DNA of 64,000 nt from Acanthacorydalis orientalis. Taxonomy: Eukaryota; Arthropoda; Insecta; Megaloptera; Corydalidae. Shown one piece after another: positions 12,187-24,790 of this stretch. The stretch lies in NCBI GenBank assembly GCA_034766995.1, contig CM068323.1:22952346-23016345 (forward strand). The letters are read 5' to 3'. Position 1 is the first letter of the stretch; each line of letters begins with the position of its first letter. Both the position numbers and the translations under genes were made by a program. The notes under the pieces were generated by a model. That model was not told the origin of the DNA and ran no database searches. It worked only from the letters and a program-made list of their open reading frames with translations.

Positions 12187-13169
12187 AAGATGTATAAAAA
12201 TTGTCAGTTTGGATTTAAGTTTAAAAATTATATATTATTTATATATTTCATAGCAAAGACTTGACATGAAAGCCCATGTGAGTGTACTTAATAGTATATC
12301 TCCTGACCTGAAAAATATTTTCAGGATTTCATTTTCATAAAAGGCAAATAAACTGTTTTATAAATTTCTTTTGATTGATTATAAATGATTACGAAATTGT
12401 GAATAAAACAGTGTTATTTATTGATTATAAATAATCGTTTCAAAATTGTAGTAGAAATCTAAATAAATGTTTTTTTTATTTTTAATCCAACGTTTATAGT
12501 TGAATGGATTTTAATAATCATTCAATAATTACACTAACTGATTTCTTTCTTGAAATAACTTTATAACATGTTCTTTGACTTTAAACGATCGAATCATTTT
12601 TCTGTCCATTTTACTTAATTCAAGTTATTTTTTACATAATTTAATTTTATTTATAATTATGTGTCTTTAAAGGTCAAATTTTTGGATTATCAGAGTTATG
12701 TTCTCCAGTACTAGTTTCGAAACGGTTGATATTTTTAAATGGATTTTAAAGATCGATCTATATACTTTACTCTTTATATATCCGTCTTTGAAATGCTACT
12801 AAAGATGACACTTATCCTGAAACTAGCAGTGGAGAATAGAAATTCAGAAAACAAAGATCATCAATGTACTCATTTAATTTGTTTTCAAATAAACATTGGT
12901 TCATATCTAATCCATATAGTAATATACGAGTAAATTTATATTCGACGATTTTCTTCTTTTATGATAAACAGATACATCATTATCAGATATATAGGTTGTA
13001 TTTTGAGATTAGTATTCAATATTATCTATCTATCTATACATATAAACATATAATTACTGTAAATGGTTTTTGTTTCAGTTTTTAATTTATTTGAATTAAA
13101 ATTAATCTAATACAATATAATTAAATAAATTGTTTGCTTATATTGAAACGTGTATGTCTTATTTTATAT

Positions 13170-13172
<3 letters not shown>

Positions 13173-13207
<35 letters not shown>

Positions 13208-13213
13208 TGTTCG

Positions 13214-13244
<31 letters not shown>
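13173..13244. repeat. Two adjacent (TA)n arrays
   Basis: TA runs at 13173-13205 and 13217-13244, separated by AGTGTTCGAAT. Confidence 0.95.
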
Positions 13245-14050
13245 GATGTATAGACGGGATATATTAAAAGCACATATGATTATAGAGAATGAATAATTAA
13301 AGACCAGACATCAATCAATTACATGTAAAAAAAATTTTACGTTCATTACCTCTGAACAAAAATAAACCATTTCTAAAATAAAATAATAACTTGATAGAAA
13401 GACACGTCTGTCATAAATACGTGTCAATATTAGAATGGATGTAATGAATATAATGCATTACTTTGGACAAAGCACAATAGATCTTCCTTGTGGAGGCCAT
13501 TTGGCGTAATAATGGAGCTATTATACTCGAGCGAGAGTAGAATTCACACTGGAAATGGGTGGATGTATCTGTGTGTATGTGTGTATTGTCATTATTTCTT
13601 TCTGGACGAAAAAAAGATATTATATATATATAGTAACGAAAAAAACTCAACATTACTCATATATGTTGAATTGTTGAATTCATATACTTCAGAAGAGTGG
13701 AAAATTGTTTGATTAAATATAGTCGTAAGAAGAATACTCGTATTTCCGCCTCGATTCAATTATGTTCCAGAAAAGATTTGTTACTCGTTTTGATTTGTTT
13801 ATTTAATATTAATAATTTTCATTTATTTATATGTGGTGTTTTTATGCTACATACTGTTTATATTTTTCTTATGAATTTAAACTTAATTATTTTAAAATAC
13901 ATTCTTATAAAACAAAAAATATATCAGCAGATCAAAACATAACACCCATACAAGAATTATAGAATTTTAAAAACATATATCAATTTTTTCATATATGGGA
14001 TTTCACTTCCTTAAAATTTTAATATTCTTGTAAATGTTGAAAATTAAATG

Positions 14051-14072
14051 ATATATATATATATATATATAT
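14051..14072. repeat. (TA)n microsatellite, short
   Basis: Pure TA run of about 22 bp. Confidence 0.9.
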
Positions 14073-14221
14073 TTGAATAATATAATTGATTATAAATAAG
14101 GAGACTACAGTTTAAACAAAGTTACATGTTAATAGAAACTTTATTTGAATCTTTCAAAATTTCAACTAAACTTCAAATAAACGAAACACTTTAGATACAT
14201 TTTAAATCTTCTATCCATATC

Positions 14222-14254
14222 TTTATCTATCTATATCTACCTATCTATCTAACT

Positions 14255-14299
<45 letters not shown>
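14222..14299. repeat. Compound (TCTA)n and (TA)n repeat
   Basis: Imperfect TCTA tetranucleotides at 14222-14250, then ACTACACA and a TA run of about 41 bp (14259-14299). Confidence 0.9.
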
Positions 14300-14304
<5 letters not shown>

Positions 14305-14962
14305 TTAATTTAATTCGATACGGTTTCATCTAACATACCTCTAACAATTACATGCTTCATAATTGTTTCAGAAAGTACAGATCCTTTATAACTATCCTAT
14401 AAAATATATGATACACAATTCCTGTGTTGCGGTCACGAAAACTCTATAGAGAAAAGTTTACACAGAGCACATATACTTGCGGTGTAATGTTAAATGGAAA
14501 TATTGACATTCTAGCGAGCAGGCCAGTCAAAACAGATGTTATTGAGTATATAATCCGTTGATCAATAATTGCTTGAATTCGCTTGGATGAGCCCATATCC
14601 CATTATCACAAAACACTCATTTCGATACGTGTATTAGGGATAATCTTACCTATGTAGGTCGTACGAGAATCCTTCCAGCAATATTATTATTATATGCATG
14701 TTTGTATTAAATTTTGCAGCGAACGAATGCTTGTAAAATATAATTTAACAGATAAATCCACGGACAGTGATAATGGAATCATAAATATCATTTAATTTTT
14801 TTCTTTACTAAACCATATAATTATTAGATACTTTTCGCATTGTAAATCATAAATCCTGCCTGAATTATTTTTTTTTTTAAAAAAAGCAGTTTTTGAATTA
14901 ATAAACCTTTCGATTGGCACTACAGTTTCAGTAGCGTGGTTAAATTCAGTTTATCAATGAAC

Positions 14963-15100
14963 AATTCTCTCACCCCAGAAATCACAAACATTTTTTAATG
15001 AAAAATATTTAATAAATATTAATTGATCGTTTCTGATTGTTGTTTACGCATATTTCGATGGCTGTAACATCATCCTCAGAGCGCTAAGGTCAAAAGTTAA
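14963..15100 (+). repeat. Dispersed repeat family, copy A (best preserved)
   Basis: Order of blocks: TCTCTCACCCCAGAAATCAC, a T/A-rich stretch, TTTAATAAATATTAATTGATC, TTTCTGATTGTTGTTTACGC, CATATTTCGATGGCTGTAAC, then ATCATCCTCAGAGCGCTAAG and GTCAAAAGTTAA. The first half is shared with copy G (41996) and the second half with copies B (56533) and D (2590). No open frame, poly-A tail or terminal repeat is evident, so the element class is unknown. Confidence 0.6.
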
Positions 15101-16059
15101 TAAACTTATTTATTTAATTAGAATCTTGTCTACTTCGTAAATATTATTTCTTATGGTTTTGAAACACGACAACTTATCAAAAAATATACATGTCCCCTAC
15201 GGTATTGAACAACTCTTGTTTATCCGTAAAATAATATCTTTTATAAAACCCCATCACAGGCTTGCCGTTTAATAATGGCATTAATGAGTTTCGTGAAATA
15301 ACTATTTTATGAACAAACCGAGCGTGGTACAAGTTTTATATCTGTTTAACAGTTTTACTTTTTACAAACTTTTATGAAACTTTCTACACCAAGTAAGAAG
15401 AAATAACAATCATTTAAGGCGAGAACTGGAACTGAATGTTTTATTTGGTGGTTTCAACTACATAAAAAAGTATATGAAATCAGCAGTCTAAAGCTTACAG
15501 TTTAGCTTTTGTTTAAGTATTTGTAATCGCGTATTACTTACATTATCTAAATGTTCTTTTTATTATTTAGTTTCAAATTATTATAGATTATTTGTTCAAG
15601 ATCATTGTTATATATATTATTACATAGCTGGTAACAAGAATTTGAATAGAATTAGGTTAAAAAAGAATCCTCGATAAACTATAGATAGTATTATTCGAAT
15701 ATATTTACAGACATATAAATATATTCTAAATGAAATGGATTAGATTTAAAATTCCATTAAAAAAGAAGTAGTACAGAAAACTTATCCCGAAAATCGATAA
15801 TTTTTTTTATTAAAAAGAAGCTACTCAAAGAGAAATACCGAACTGAACTATCAATGGAATTATTTTTTTTAATTATGTTTTTATAACCGTATGAAAGCTC
15901 GAATTTTTTATTAAAAAAATATCTGTGAAAATAAACCGTCCTCTATACTTATTCCATTCTATCGGATCCACGTACCTCTAATTAAATAATATAAAAAAAG
16001 TTCATACGTCAAGCACAAACGTCTCGAAATATTAAATTTTCAGTAGAAAGAAATCAACC

Positions 16060-16340
16060 AAATCGCTTTAAGAATGCATTGGATCGCCAAGTAATCCCAT
16101 TTTCGCTTAACGGTGCGTTTTTTAAGAAAAGAAATCTACCTAGCGCTGGATATCACAAATATCTTGAATTTTTCACAATCTTGATCGTACAATAGCGCAG
16201 TGGCGTGCGATCTCCACATCACCCTTCGCCACTTACTCCTTGTTCACGTCCACTGTAGGTGTGCGTGCTAGTAAAATTCATCTCCATACTCATCAGAAGA
16301 ACGAGTGTTTCATACAAACGCCAACCACCCAATATCACTT
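16060..16340. other. GC-richer island
   Basis: Includes GGATCGCCAAGTAATCCC, CTTAACGGTGCG and a C-rich stretch CACATCACCCTTCGCC. Two overlapping frames (16240-16491 and 16259-16531) show no recognisable domain. Candidate conserved non-coding DNA. Confidence 0.3.
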
Positions 16341-16649
16341 ATCCCAGAAACTGCGGTCTATACATCTTTTTTTTCATCTTTTTCATATACAGATCGTATT
16401 TGCAGTTAACAGACATTCGAAGACATATTTTTACTTTTATCCCGTCAACAAAAACTTTAAGAAAATATATGCTTCGGCTAGTAAATCATAGTTTGATTCT
16501 TTACAAGAGAAGTACGGTTGAAGTTAAATAGTAACATATCGAACCACTGACTATTTTGAATTATAATTTAAAATTTTAGCAAATACTATTTCATATTCTT
16601 TTTTAAAAAACACGACAATATCAAACATTTAATAAGTTTAGGTGCTTAC

Positions 16650-16652
<3 letters not shown>

Positions 16653-16685
<33 letters not shown>
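16653..16685. repeat. (TA)n microsatellite
   Basis: Pure TA run of about 33 bp. Confidence 0.95.
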
Positions 16686-16687
<2 letters not shown>

Positions 16688-17369
16688 TAAAAAAATAATA
16701 TATTTCGTTAGTAAATTTCTATTTGAATTTTCTATCTAGGTTCTCAGTTAAGAATGTTCTAATTTATTTAATGATAATTTAATTTAACTAAGAGAATATT
16801 GTACGAAAAAAAAATTATTTTAATTAACGTATTCATTAAAGTAACGAAATATTCATCTCTTTTGATTTAATTAAAAAAAAAAACGTTATAACAATCGACA
16901 ATAATTTATAAAATTATTATTATTGTTAGTAACAATATTAAACTTGTATCATTTTCAATTAAATTTTAAGAGATAAGAAGTCATAAAACAAGGCTTAATG
17001 AAATTATATAGATTAAACAATGCTTCGCTTCCTAATGCCAAAGTTTGACAAAGTAATTTTGGAGTTTGTCTGCTCTATTAACGCAGTTGGATATACAAGT
17101 TAAACTAATAAACCACCACCAGTGTCGGATAACTAGTCAAATGTGTTGATGGTTTGCTGTGGAACATACAGATGCAGATCATATGTCTTGAGTATTAGTT
17201 CGATACGCATTTTGTTGTAAATTTGATTTAATATTTATGGTACGAAATTAATAAATTAAAGTATTAAATTGTATTGGAATAAGATTTTCATTCACCTTAT
17301 ATGATAATATTGAGTACAAATGCTTAACACTGAATTGTTTATATGTATTATGTACTAAATATTATATTG

Positions 17370-17371
<2 letters not shown>

Positions 17372-17436
<65 letters not shown>
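17372..17436. repeat. (TA)n microsatellite
   Basis: TA run of about 65 bp with one TG interruption. Confidence 0.95.
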
Positions 17437-17897
17437 GAAAGTAAATAAATTATACTTTTAGAAAATATACCATTTAGTTATTCTTCAAAATGTATCATAA
17501 TAAAGAAGATGATAAAAATATTAACACAATTAACTAATCAATATTTATAAGGAAACTGAAAAAGGTTAATAAAATTTCAACTTACATAATCAGGCCGATT
17601 TTTCCTCTTTTCTCGATTATGTCTACACAGTTGCTGTCGGTTTCCACTTCAAGAATTTTTCTTATCTATAAAAAAATAAGAATACTTAATATTAATTAAT
17701 ATGTTCAAACAGTATTGACTGTTCTGTAGAAAACTAAGCGAGCAGAAAGTTTATACTATTAAAAATGAGTATTTTTTTAAAAGAGTATCATTTTTAAATA
17801 TTGTACGATATTGGAATGGACAAAAAAGGAAAGAAAACATAAAATAATAACCTTTAAAATGGTGTATATATTTCATATTATATATATATATATATAT

Positions 17898-18005
17898 AAA
17901 TTTATATATATATGTATATATATATATATATATTTACATATTTATATATATAAATTTATATATATATGTATATATATATATATATATTTACATATTTATA
18001 TATAT
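17898..18005. repeat. Perfect 54-bp tandem duplication in TA-rich DNA
   Basis: Two adjacent 54-bp units (17898-17951 and 17952-18005) are identical base for base. Each begins AAATTTATATATATATG and contains TTTACATATTTATAT near its end. In one frame the unit reads as an 18-residue Ile/Tyr-rich repeat, which explains the open frame at 17811-18056 and does not indicate a protein. Confidence 0.95.
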
Positions 18006-18259
18006 ATATATTTAAAGATAACGAGCAGATGCTTTGTTAAAATGCTAATTATATAAATAATAAATGACTTTTCCACTTTGTTGGTTCCCATCAATAAAAT
18101 TTAGTTATGAATCTTTTCATAAAGTATTTTAATTAGATCAGTGCGTTTTATTGTAAAATAAGAGTAAATATATAAAATATATATAGTACTGGAAAGTGTA
18201 TGATATTTTAATTAATTATTTTATTTAATTGAATTCGCGTTTTGATGAACTACGTATAA

Positions 18260-18298
18260 ATATATATATATATATATATAAATGTGTGTGTTTGTGTA
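18260..18298. repeat. Compound (TA)n(GT)n repeat
   Basis: TA run at 18260-18280, then AATGTGTGTGTTTGTGT. Confidence 0.9.
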
Positions 18299-18485
18299 CT
18301 ATAATTTCCTATTAAATTTTAAAAATATATTATTGTACTTCGTATTTACTGACTGACAACAGACTGTCTAAAATACAAATATTGTTTTTTAAACACAAAA
18401 TTAAAGTAGCCTTCAAGACCTTTCCTTTAGTACATATGCATGAAATTTTATATGTGACCGTGAGTTACCTCTCACAATGCACTTT

Positions 18486-18650
18486 GATGGATTTATGGAA
18501 TCAAACTCGAGTAATGCATTGTGCTGGTTCACGACTATTCAATGTTTTCTTTTCCAAGAGGCCCTCAGCTCTACTAGCTCGAAAGCATATTTACAAAACA
18601 AATTATATTTTGAATAATATTACATTTTGATGATAAAACTGACATTGTAC
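18486..18650 (+). mobile_element. SINE-like element, left copy
   Basis: Matches, over more than 100 bp with scattered differences, the reverse complement of 18712-18846. Shared blocks include a GGAATCAAA-type start, a GTGCTGGTTCA block, a CTCAGC.CTAC block, CATATTTACAAAACAAATT and TTGATGATAAAACTGACATTG. The central segment 18661-18705 looks like a further partial copy in the same direction. The copy is older than its partner at its polymerase III-like boxes. A non-SINE inverted-repeat element is possible. Confidence 0.45.
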
Positions 18651-18711
18651 TTGTACTTATACAGGCGACTAAGCTCTACTTCCTTTAAAAATACATTTAC
18701 AATGTAGGTTT

Positions 18712-18846
18712 TGTTATCAATATAAAATTTGTTCTGTAAATGTGCTTTTGAAGTAGGTAGGGCTGATGAGCCCGTAGGAGAGAGAACACAAGACCAGTTA
18801 TCATGAATCAGCGCACTATTCGACTTTGATTTGAATCCACAAGTCA
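18712..18846 (-). mobile_element. SINE-like element, right copy (tRNA-like head)
   Basis: Read on the minus strand it begins GGATTCAAATC. It then has AATAGTGCGCTGATTCATGA followed by AACTGG and CTTGTGTTCTCTCCTACGGG, an arrangement resembling the box A to box B half of a tRNA. Next come CATCAGCCCTACCTAC and CACATTTACAGAACAAATTT. Boxes A and B match the consensus only loosely. With 18486-18650 it forms a tail-to-tail pair. Confidence 0.4.
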
Positions 18847-18887
18847 TCCAAAAATCTAATGATTACAGAAATTTGTATGTAACGAAA

Positions 18888-18891
<4 letters not shown>

Positions 18892-18929
<38 letters not shown>
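18892..18929. repeat. (TA)n microsatellite
   Basis: Pure TA run of about 38 bp. Confidence 0.95.
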
Positions 18930-18933
<4 letters not shown>

Positions 18934-19088
18934 TGCATCCGAATCACCACAACGAATTACTTGGGTTCGAACGTATAAATCTACCAAATGCAATACGAAT
19001 GATTAACAGGAATATATAATTAAACATCCATATGTGTAAATATTGTTCTATATATAATGATTTTCTTTAAGTATTTACTACTTGTATG

Positions 19089-19151
<63 letters not shown>
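19089..19151. repeat. (TA)n microsatellite
   Basis: TA run of about 63 bp with one TG interruption; directly abuts the pogo-like end at 19152. Confidence 0.95.
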
Positions 19152-19154
<3 letters not shown>

Positions 19155-19260
19155 GTCAAACCTCGACTTGCGCATATTTGAGTAGCGAGTTTGCCATCAA
19201 TAATTAAATGGGACTTTTTTTAATTTTGGTGATCCACTGTGAAAAATCATAGACGAGACG
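19152..19260 (+). mobile_element. Possible pogo/Tigger-like terminal remnant
   Basis: GCAGTCAAACCTCGACTTGC next to a TA run resembles the CAGT..AACCTCGACTTACG start of pogo/Tigger elements, which insert at TA. CAGTTAAACCTC at 58734 is a near match. No reverse-complement end is found downstream and no transposase frame exists, so the right boundary is a guess. Confidence 0.4.
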
Positions 19261-19300
19261 CGTAGATCAGAAAATGCAAACAAAAATAAAAAATTACTGT

Positions 19301-19334
19301 TACAGTTACTGCATAAATATATACAGTAACTGTA
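19301..19334. repeat. Perfect hairpin, 11-bp stem
   Basis: TACAGTTACTG (19301-19311) and CAGTAACTGTA (19324-19334) are exact reverse complements around a 12-nt A/T-rich loop. It may belong to the pogo-like element beginning at 19152. Confidence 0.85.
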
Positions 19335-19494
19335 CATAAATCATATTAATAAAAAGATACAAAAAATTCTGATTGGATAAGAAATAAATATAAAAAACCC
19401 ATACCCTCATCCTCCAGATAAATAAAAAAAATTGTAAATAGTTAATTTAATACCTAGGATGGGAAATAAAACGGTTTATAATAGCATTATACGC

Positions 19495-19497
<3 letters not shown>

Positions 19498-19544
<47 letters not shown>
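19498..19544. repeat. (TA)n microsatellite
   Basis: Pure TA run of about 47 bp, preceded by ACGCGTG. Confidence 0.95.
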
Positions 19545-19546
<2 letters not shown>

Positions 19547-20151
19547 TGCTAGCATAACAATATATAAGATGTAAAATGAATATATAATAATAATATATGA
19601 TTATTATGTTTCGCTTATAATATATGTTATTATCATTAAACCATCATTATACAAGCTTTAGTGATTACCTTGTAGCTACAAACCTCACCTATATAAATCT
19701 CAATCTACGACGTTGTATTTCATGTTGCAGTTTCGCCATTAGTTTAACCAGAAAATTGATTATGCGGGAGTGTTCCCTGATAAAGGTGAGAATAAAGGTG
19801 CGTAACGTATATCGTGACTTATTTTGAAGCAGCGTTACGAAACATATAATTTATAATTACATATTGATAACATCGCACCCTCATTTTTATCAAATAATCT
19901 GTTTTAAACGGTCTAAGTAAATATCATATGATCGATAATACTGATTCGACAATCTCTTCAGAGATTTATTGTCAAGCTGTGTCATTAGATTGGTTAAAAT
20001 GTATATTGATTTACTGATAACATTTCATACATGTAGATATTGAATGGAATTATGTTGTTTTTAAGAAGTAATATGTATGTTAATTATATTTTATTTTTAA
20101 TTCGAAAAAAGTATTACAGAATTTCTATAAAAGTTTTATTTATGAAGTACG

Positions 20152-20154
<3 letters not shown>

Positions 20155-20211
<57 letters not shown>
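20155..20211. repeat. (TA)n microsatellite
   Basis: Pure TA run of about 57 bp. Confidence 0.95.
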
Positions 20212-20213
<2 letters not shown>

Positions 20214-20546
20214 TTAAAGATATTATATTGACGTATATTTTATATGCAATACAGTTTCAGAGGACGCGTTTAAACAAAGAGTATACACATTAGAAAATAT
20301 TTAGCGAAATAAATAAAAATACGTGTGAATGCATTTTGATGAGTGTCTCGTTCAAACACATTCCATTTCACGCCTGTTTTCTTTCACAGAAAAATTGTAC
20401 ACGTACTTTGCACCAAGCTAACAGAATATAATTTCTTTCGTTGTCTGTATTTATCTACAATATTCAACATTTTCAGTTATCTCTCGCAGTGTTTCATTTT
20501 TCATACAAATGCTTTGTAACACATGCATTTATCTGAATATATTGTT

Positions 20547-20562
20547 CATATATATATATATA
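20547..20562. repeat. (TA)n microsatellite, short
   Basis: TA run of about 16 bp. Confidence 0.8.
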
Positions 20563-20751
20563 TGTTCGTATATATTTATGCATTTTAAAACATAAATATA
20601 AGCAATACAAATATTGAACGTTTGATTTTTATATAAAAGTGAAACATCTGCTTTATTATCTTGAAAAAACATTAAATAAAATACGACATACATATTCTTA
20701 TCTGTAAACTGTAATTATAAACTGGAAAGTTTTATTAGCAGATTAATAAAA

Positions 20752-20775
20752 TACATACATACACATACACGCACA

Positions 20776-20813
<38 letters not shown>
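20752..20813. repeat. Compound CA-rich and (TA)n repeat
   Basis: Imperfect ACATACACACATACACGCAC, then a pure TA run of about 35 bp (20779-20813). Confidence 0.9.
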
Positions 20814-20816
<3 letters not shown>

Positions 20817-23610
20817 TGATATTAAGATATAATTTTCTTTTACTAAATAATGAACTGAACCAGTGAACAAAACTAAGTAACATTTATTTATTTTCACAGA
20901 TTTTAAACTATAGATTTTTATTAAAAACAAAAAGAGATTTTTAATAATTCGAAAAAGTCTGATGAATTTAAATTAAATTATGATTCTATTTACTACAGCA
21001 GTTTTATCTCTAAATATTGGATTACTTTGTGATATCCTATTACGTTTAATTAATTAGTTGTTTACATAGAAGAATATAAATATATATACTTAATATTCAG
21101 TCTTTTATTTGCTACTTAGTTTATTGGATTTTATTTTTACTAAATTTTCCTTATTCATGTAATCGAAATGTAGAGAAATAATATGATTTTAAGACAGTAG
21201 CATCGATATATAATACTGTAAACGAAATGGAAATACTGTAGTGAACGGATTAATCTGAATTGAGATACACATATTTTTTTAAAATTTTTATATCGTTGAT
21301 TTTAAGGTTCTCGTTTATTTCCAGGCTAAAATCAATATCTTTCAGTTTTGTAAAATCTTATCACCTCAGAACTTACATGAATAATTTTATTCATGTGTGA
21401 TTTCGAAACGACAAAATCCAATGAAGTACAAGAATCCCATTGATTCTACTTCAAGTTGACTTCAACAAGTCATTAAAGGTTCTATTATCTTCTTTTTGAC
21501 AGTAAAATCTATTCCGTGAATATCGTTGGAAAATTGTTCTAAGCCACTACTAGAATAATGTATTATTTTCACTAAACACTGTTTTATAAAATATCTTAAT
21601 CGCCATTTAAATATCTTAACGTTTGGTTTATATATGAAAAAAATATATTTTAAATTTTTCTATTTCTTCATACATAATTGAAAGTTAAATAAGAATTATG
21701 TTGCACACAATGTGCTAATATATTGTTATTGAAACTGCTTGTGGTTTTTTTACGAGTCTTCTATATTAACCATTAAATTTTATTAAAACGTTTGTATTCG
21801 ATCAGTTCTGTAACTTATTTAAATTACCCAAAATTAAGTAAATTAATCGAAGAGTAAAAAAAGTAAATTAATATAAAAAACTTATTTCAAAATAAATATT
21901 GTTCAACACCATCGTTTTTATATAAACCTATGGTTGTTATTACACATATTTATATTCGATAATAATGTAAACAGATATAAAAAATGGTGTCAGATGTTAC
22001 CACTTAAAAAGATAACCTGCAACGGACAAAATATTATAGAGTGATGTTAGTAAAAATGACAATATTAAGATTAATGGTTTTCGAGTGGAAAATACGATAT
22101 GTAATAAAAAAAAGTGAAATAGAATATTTTTATTTGATGTATGCACACATATCCACCCAAATGTAAACAAATATATGAAGGGAAGTGAAAAATTCTCCCT
22201 TCAGATATATAAATGTGTCTGTCATTTTCATTAATCTTTGTTTTGCAGTATGATCGCTCGTTAATTCAGTATATATTTTTTTTATTTATTAATTATGTAG
22301 CACATGTAATAAAGATCCAAATAAAAATTATTTATTGTAATTTGTACATATAACTATTTGTATATTATATATACAGCTTGAAATCTAATTGAAAAAAATC
22401 TCTTTCAGCTTTTATTTAAAGGAATATAACTATTCCTATTCTAAACGATCTTTGTTTCACTGTCTTTAATTTAAACATAAATTTTTTTTTCCTGTCCTGT
22501 TGATTTCCTGTATCTACATCACGTACCCAAACAACATACCGGAATAGAATGCACGTTCTGTGATTTATTCGATATTTTACAAGAAATCTGTCACTGTTCT
22601 TGTACTAAAAAATACATACAAAGCATATTTATAGGCACGTCGTAGCTAGTTTAGAAAGCTCTCCGTATTCGAGGATTTGTGAATTATTGATAAATCCGTG
22701 TGACGAGCGCACATCGATCGGTTTTTATGAAAATTTCATAATTTACACATATAAATTTTATTTATTATAAAGATAAATTTCCAACAGACGACATGTATGA
22801 CACTATAACTGTCGGTGAAATATATTTTTATTGGATTTCATACGTAATTTGTGTATCAGAGATCGGTGCAATTTATCGTCTGATCATACATTTTAACATC
22901 TTTTTTTAGATCATTAGCCTTTTGGTTCGTTTTTTTAATAAACTAATATTTAAATATGTCTATCTAATTATCTATCTATCTATATATATAATATTAAAAA
23001 AAATAAAATATTTGATACATCATCTAATATTTTAAATTAGACTTTTTTATATTTTCTGCAAGGAATATATAACACTGTACTCTTTTTCTATTCAGACATG
23101 TTGATTCTCGTTACTTTCAAGACAAATTACGTTCTCGTTCTTTAATTTTATTGTGTTCGAGTCTCACTCATAAACTCTGCACGTTTACAGCAGGATTAAT
23201 AACTATAAAACGACGGTTTTTTAAAGAACGTTCGTAAAAAAAAAACCCGTAAAAATTAATATTTTAAGAGAATAGTCATCATCACCATCTTCACTTAATA
23301 ACGTTCAGAATATTAAAGACGGGACCCGTAATACAGTATGTTTCATTTACTGCTTTTACGACTTTCGAACATAAACAAAAACATAAGTTCCAGTCTTGAG
23401 TTTATTTCGTGCTGTAAATCGTGTTCACAATCAGCCGTCACGACTAGAGACTAGATTGAATACTGAAACATGAAGAGACTACTTTGTTTTCATATTTTAC
23501 ATTCGGAAAAATATTTTACATCTGACTTAAATGTATAAACTTTGAATAAAATGACATTTTCACACTCTATCTCTAAATTAAAATTTTGGTTGGTGTAGTA
23601 AACTTTAAAA

Positions 23611-23628
23611 TCATATATATATATATAT
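23611..23628. repeat. (TA)n microsatellite, short
   Basis: TA run of about 18 bp. Confidence 0.8.
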
Positions 23629-24329
23629 GTACTTTTGAATAATTCAAGTTTCTGTTCCCATTACTAGTTTATTCATACGTGGTATCTTTAGGTGGATTTT
23701 AAATAATTGATTTTAATTTTTCTTTTAACGAACTAATTGCCTTGTAATTAGTCAGTTTCCATTTTAACTTAATTCATCTCTCTGCTTTATGAGATTTTAA
23801 ATGTCTATATTATCAACCATTATCCTGATTATCTTTCATTTGGCATAGTTTGTATTTAATTCATAATATTTCCGGGAAAGATTTAAGGAAACACAAATAG
23901 TTTGTGTCTGTAGATAATCTCTAGAATCAATTTTAATAACTGAGAAGCGATTTTGATGTAAGATCCATAGATTGTTCATTACTGACTATTATTATATGAA
24001 AAATTCTAACATTTTCATTGTGTTTTTCTCCCTTATTTTAAAGTGAACATTTATTTTAGCGTATAAATTAATTGGTAATTTACTCACACAGTTTTTTTAT
24101 TATGAGAATCATATATGATTCATCTGAAAACGCATACATGAAGTTACGAATTCATATGTAATAATTTCTGATATGTGTTAATAAAGTGATGAATAAGATA
24201 TAAATCAATAAGAACTAATAATTATTTTTAACAATATTTGTAAAGAATACACATTTTATTTTTATCAGAAACATAGTCGAAAAATCTTCAGACGGTCAAA
24301 AATACCGAGAACAAAAATTCTTCTTCTTT

Positions 24330-24790
24330 GAAAAGGAATTATAAAACATCCAGTAGTGATGGTGTGTGGTTTTAATTCTTGCAAACCACGCTTATACAAT
24401 TACATTCAATCAAATAAATTTGTCTATTCCGTACCAAACCGATATGCAAATCTGATATCATTTATTACACTTTTTATGTGTCGCATCCGTCCTGCCATTA
24501 ATATAAAGCCGCGCGTACACGAACGAACTAAAAAAAATCTGACGTACAAGAAACGAATTTTAATCAAGACTAAAGAATACACGAAACAATCCATAAGTCG
24601 CCGGGCCACGTATATCTTCTCGCTCGCAAAGTGGTTGTCCTCTTATCTTCTTCGTCTTTTCGACGTCCTTGTTACCGACTAACTACCCCGCCTTAACTGT
24701 TCAACAAAGTCGTGTTACTCCCGTGGGCACCTCTACGTAATTGTTCCCATGTTTTATGTATCTGTGGCTTACGGAAATAAAATTTCTTAA
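24330..24790. other. CpG-rich island, candidate conserved regulatory element
   Basis: Long GC-richer block containing GCCGCGCGTACACGAACG, TCGCCGGGCCACG and CTACCCCGCC amid AT-rich DNA. It also has A/T cores typical of homeodomain sites (CATTTATTACAC, TTTTTATG, CCATTAATATAAAG). The 108-codon frame at 24356-24682 opens with GTG (first ATG at 24359), has no domain I know, and is crossed by a minus-strand frame. I read the block as non-coding. Confidence 0.35.

Larger units (their letters stand above)
12184..16060. other. AT-rich non-coding DNA
   Basis: No gene seen. Frames at 12739-12933, 12864-13085, 13411-13712 and 13697-13942 overlap, lie on both strands and resemble no known family. A moderately GC-richer patch at 14420-14700 is otherwise unremarkable. 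Confidence 0.6.
16341..17871. other. AT-rich non-coding DNA
   Basis: Nothing recognisable apart from the TA arrays. A GC-richer patch lies at 17030-17200 (CCACCACCAGTGTCGG). Confidence 0.55.
19241..24320. other. AT-rich non-coding DNA
   Basis: Apart from listed arrays no gene is seen. A GC-richer patch at 19680-19830 contains a CAG-bounded, GTGAG-bounded 55-nt segment (see findings). Weakly GC-richer patches lie at 22500-22740 and 23100-23480. TCTA tetranucleotides occur at about 22968-22983. Confidence 0.6.

Noticed and set aside
18961..18985. GGGTTCGAACG as a tRNA T-loop or box B
   Set aside because: No acceptor, D or anticodon stem can be paired around it.
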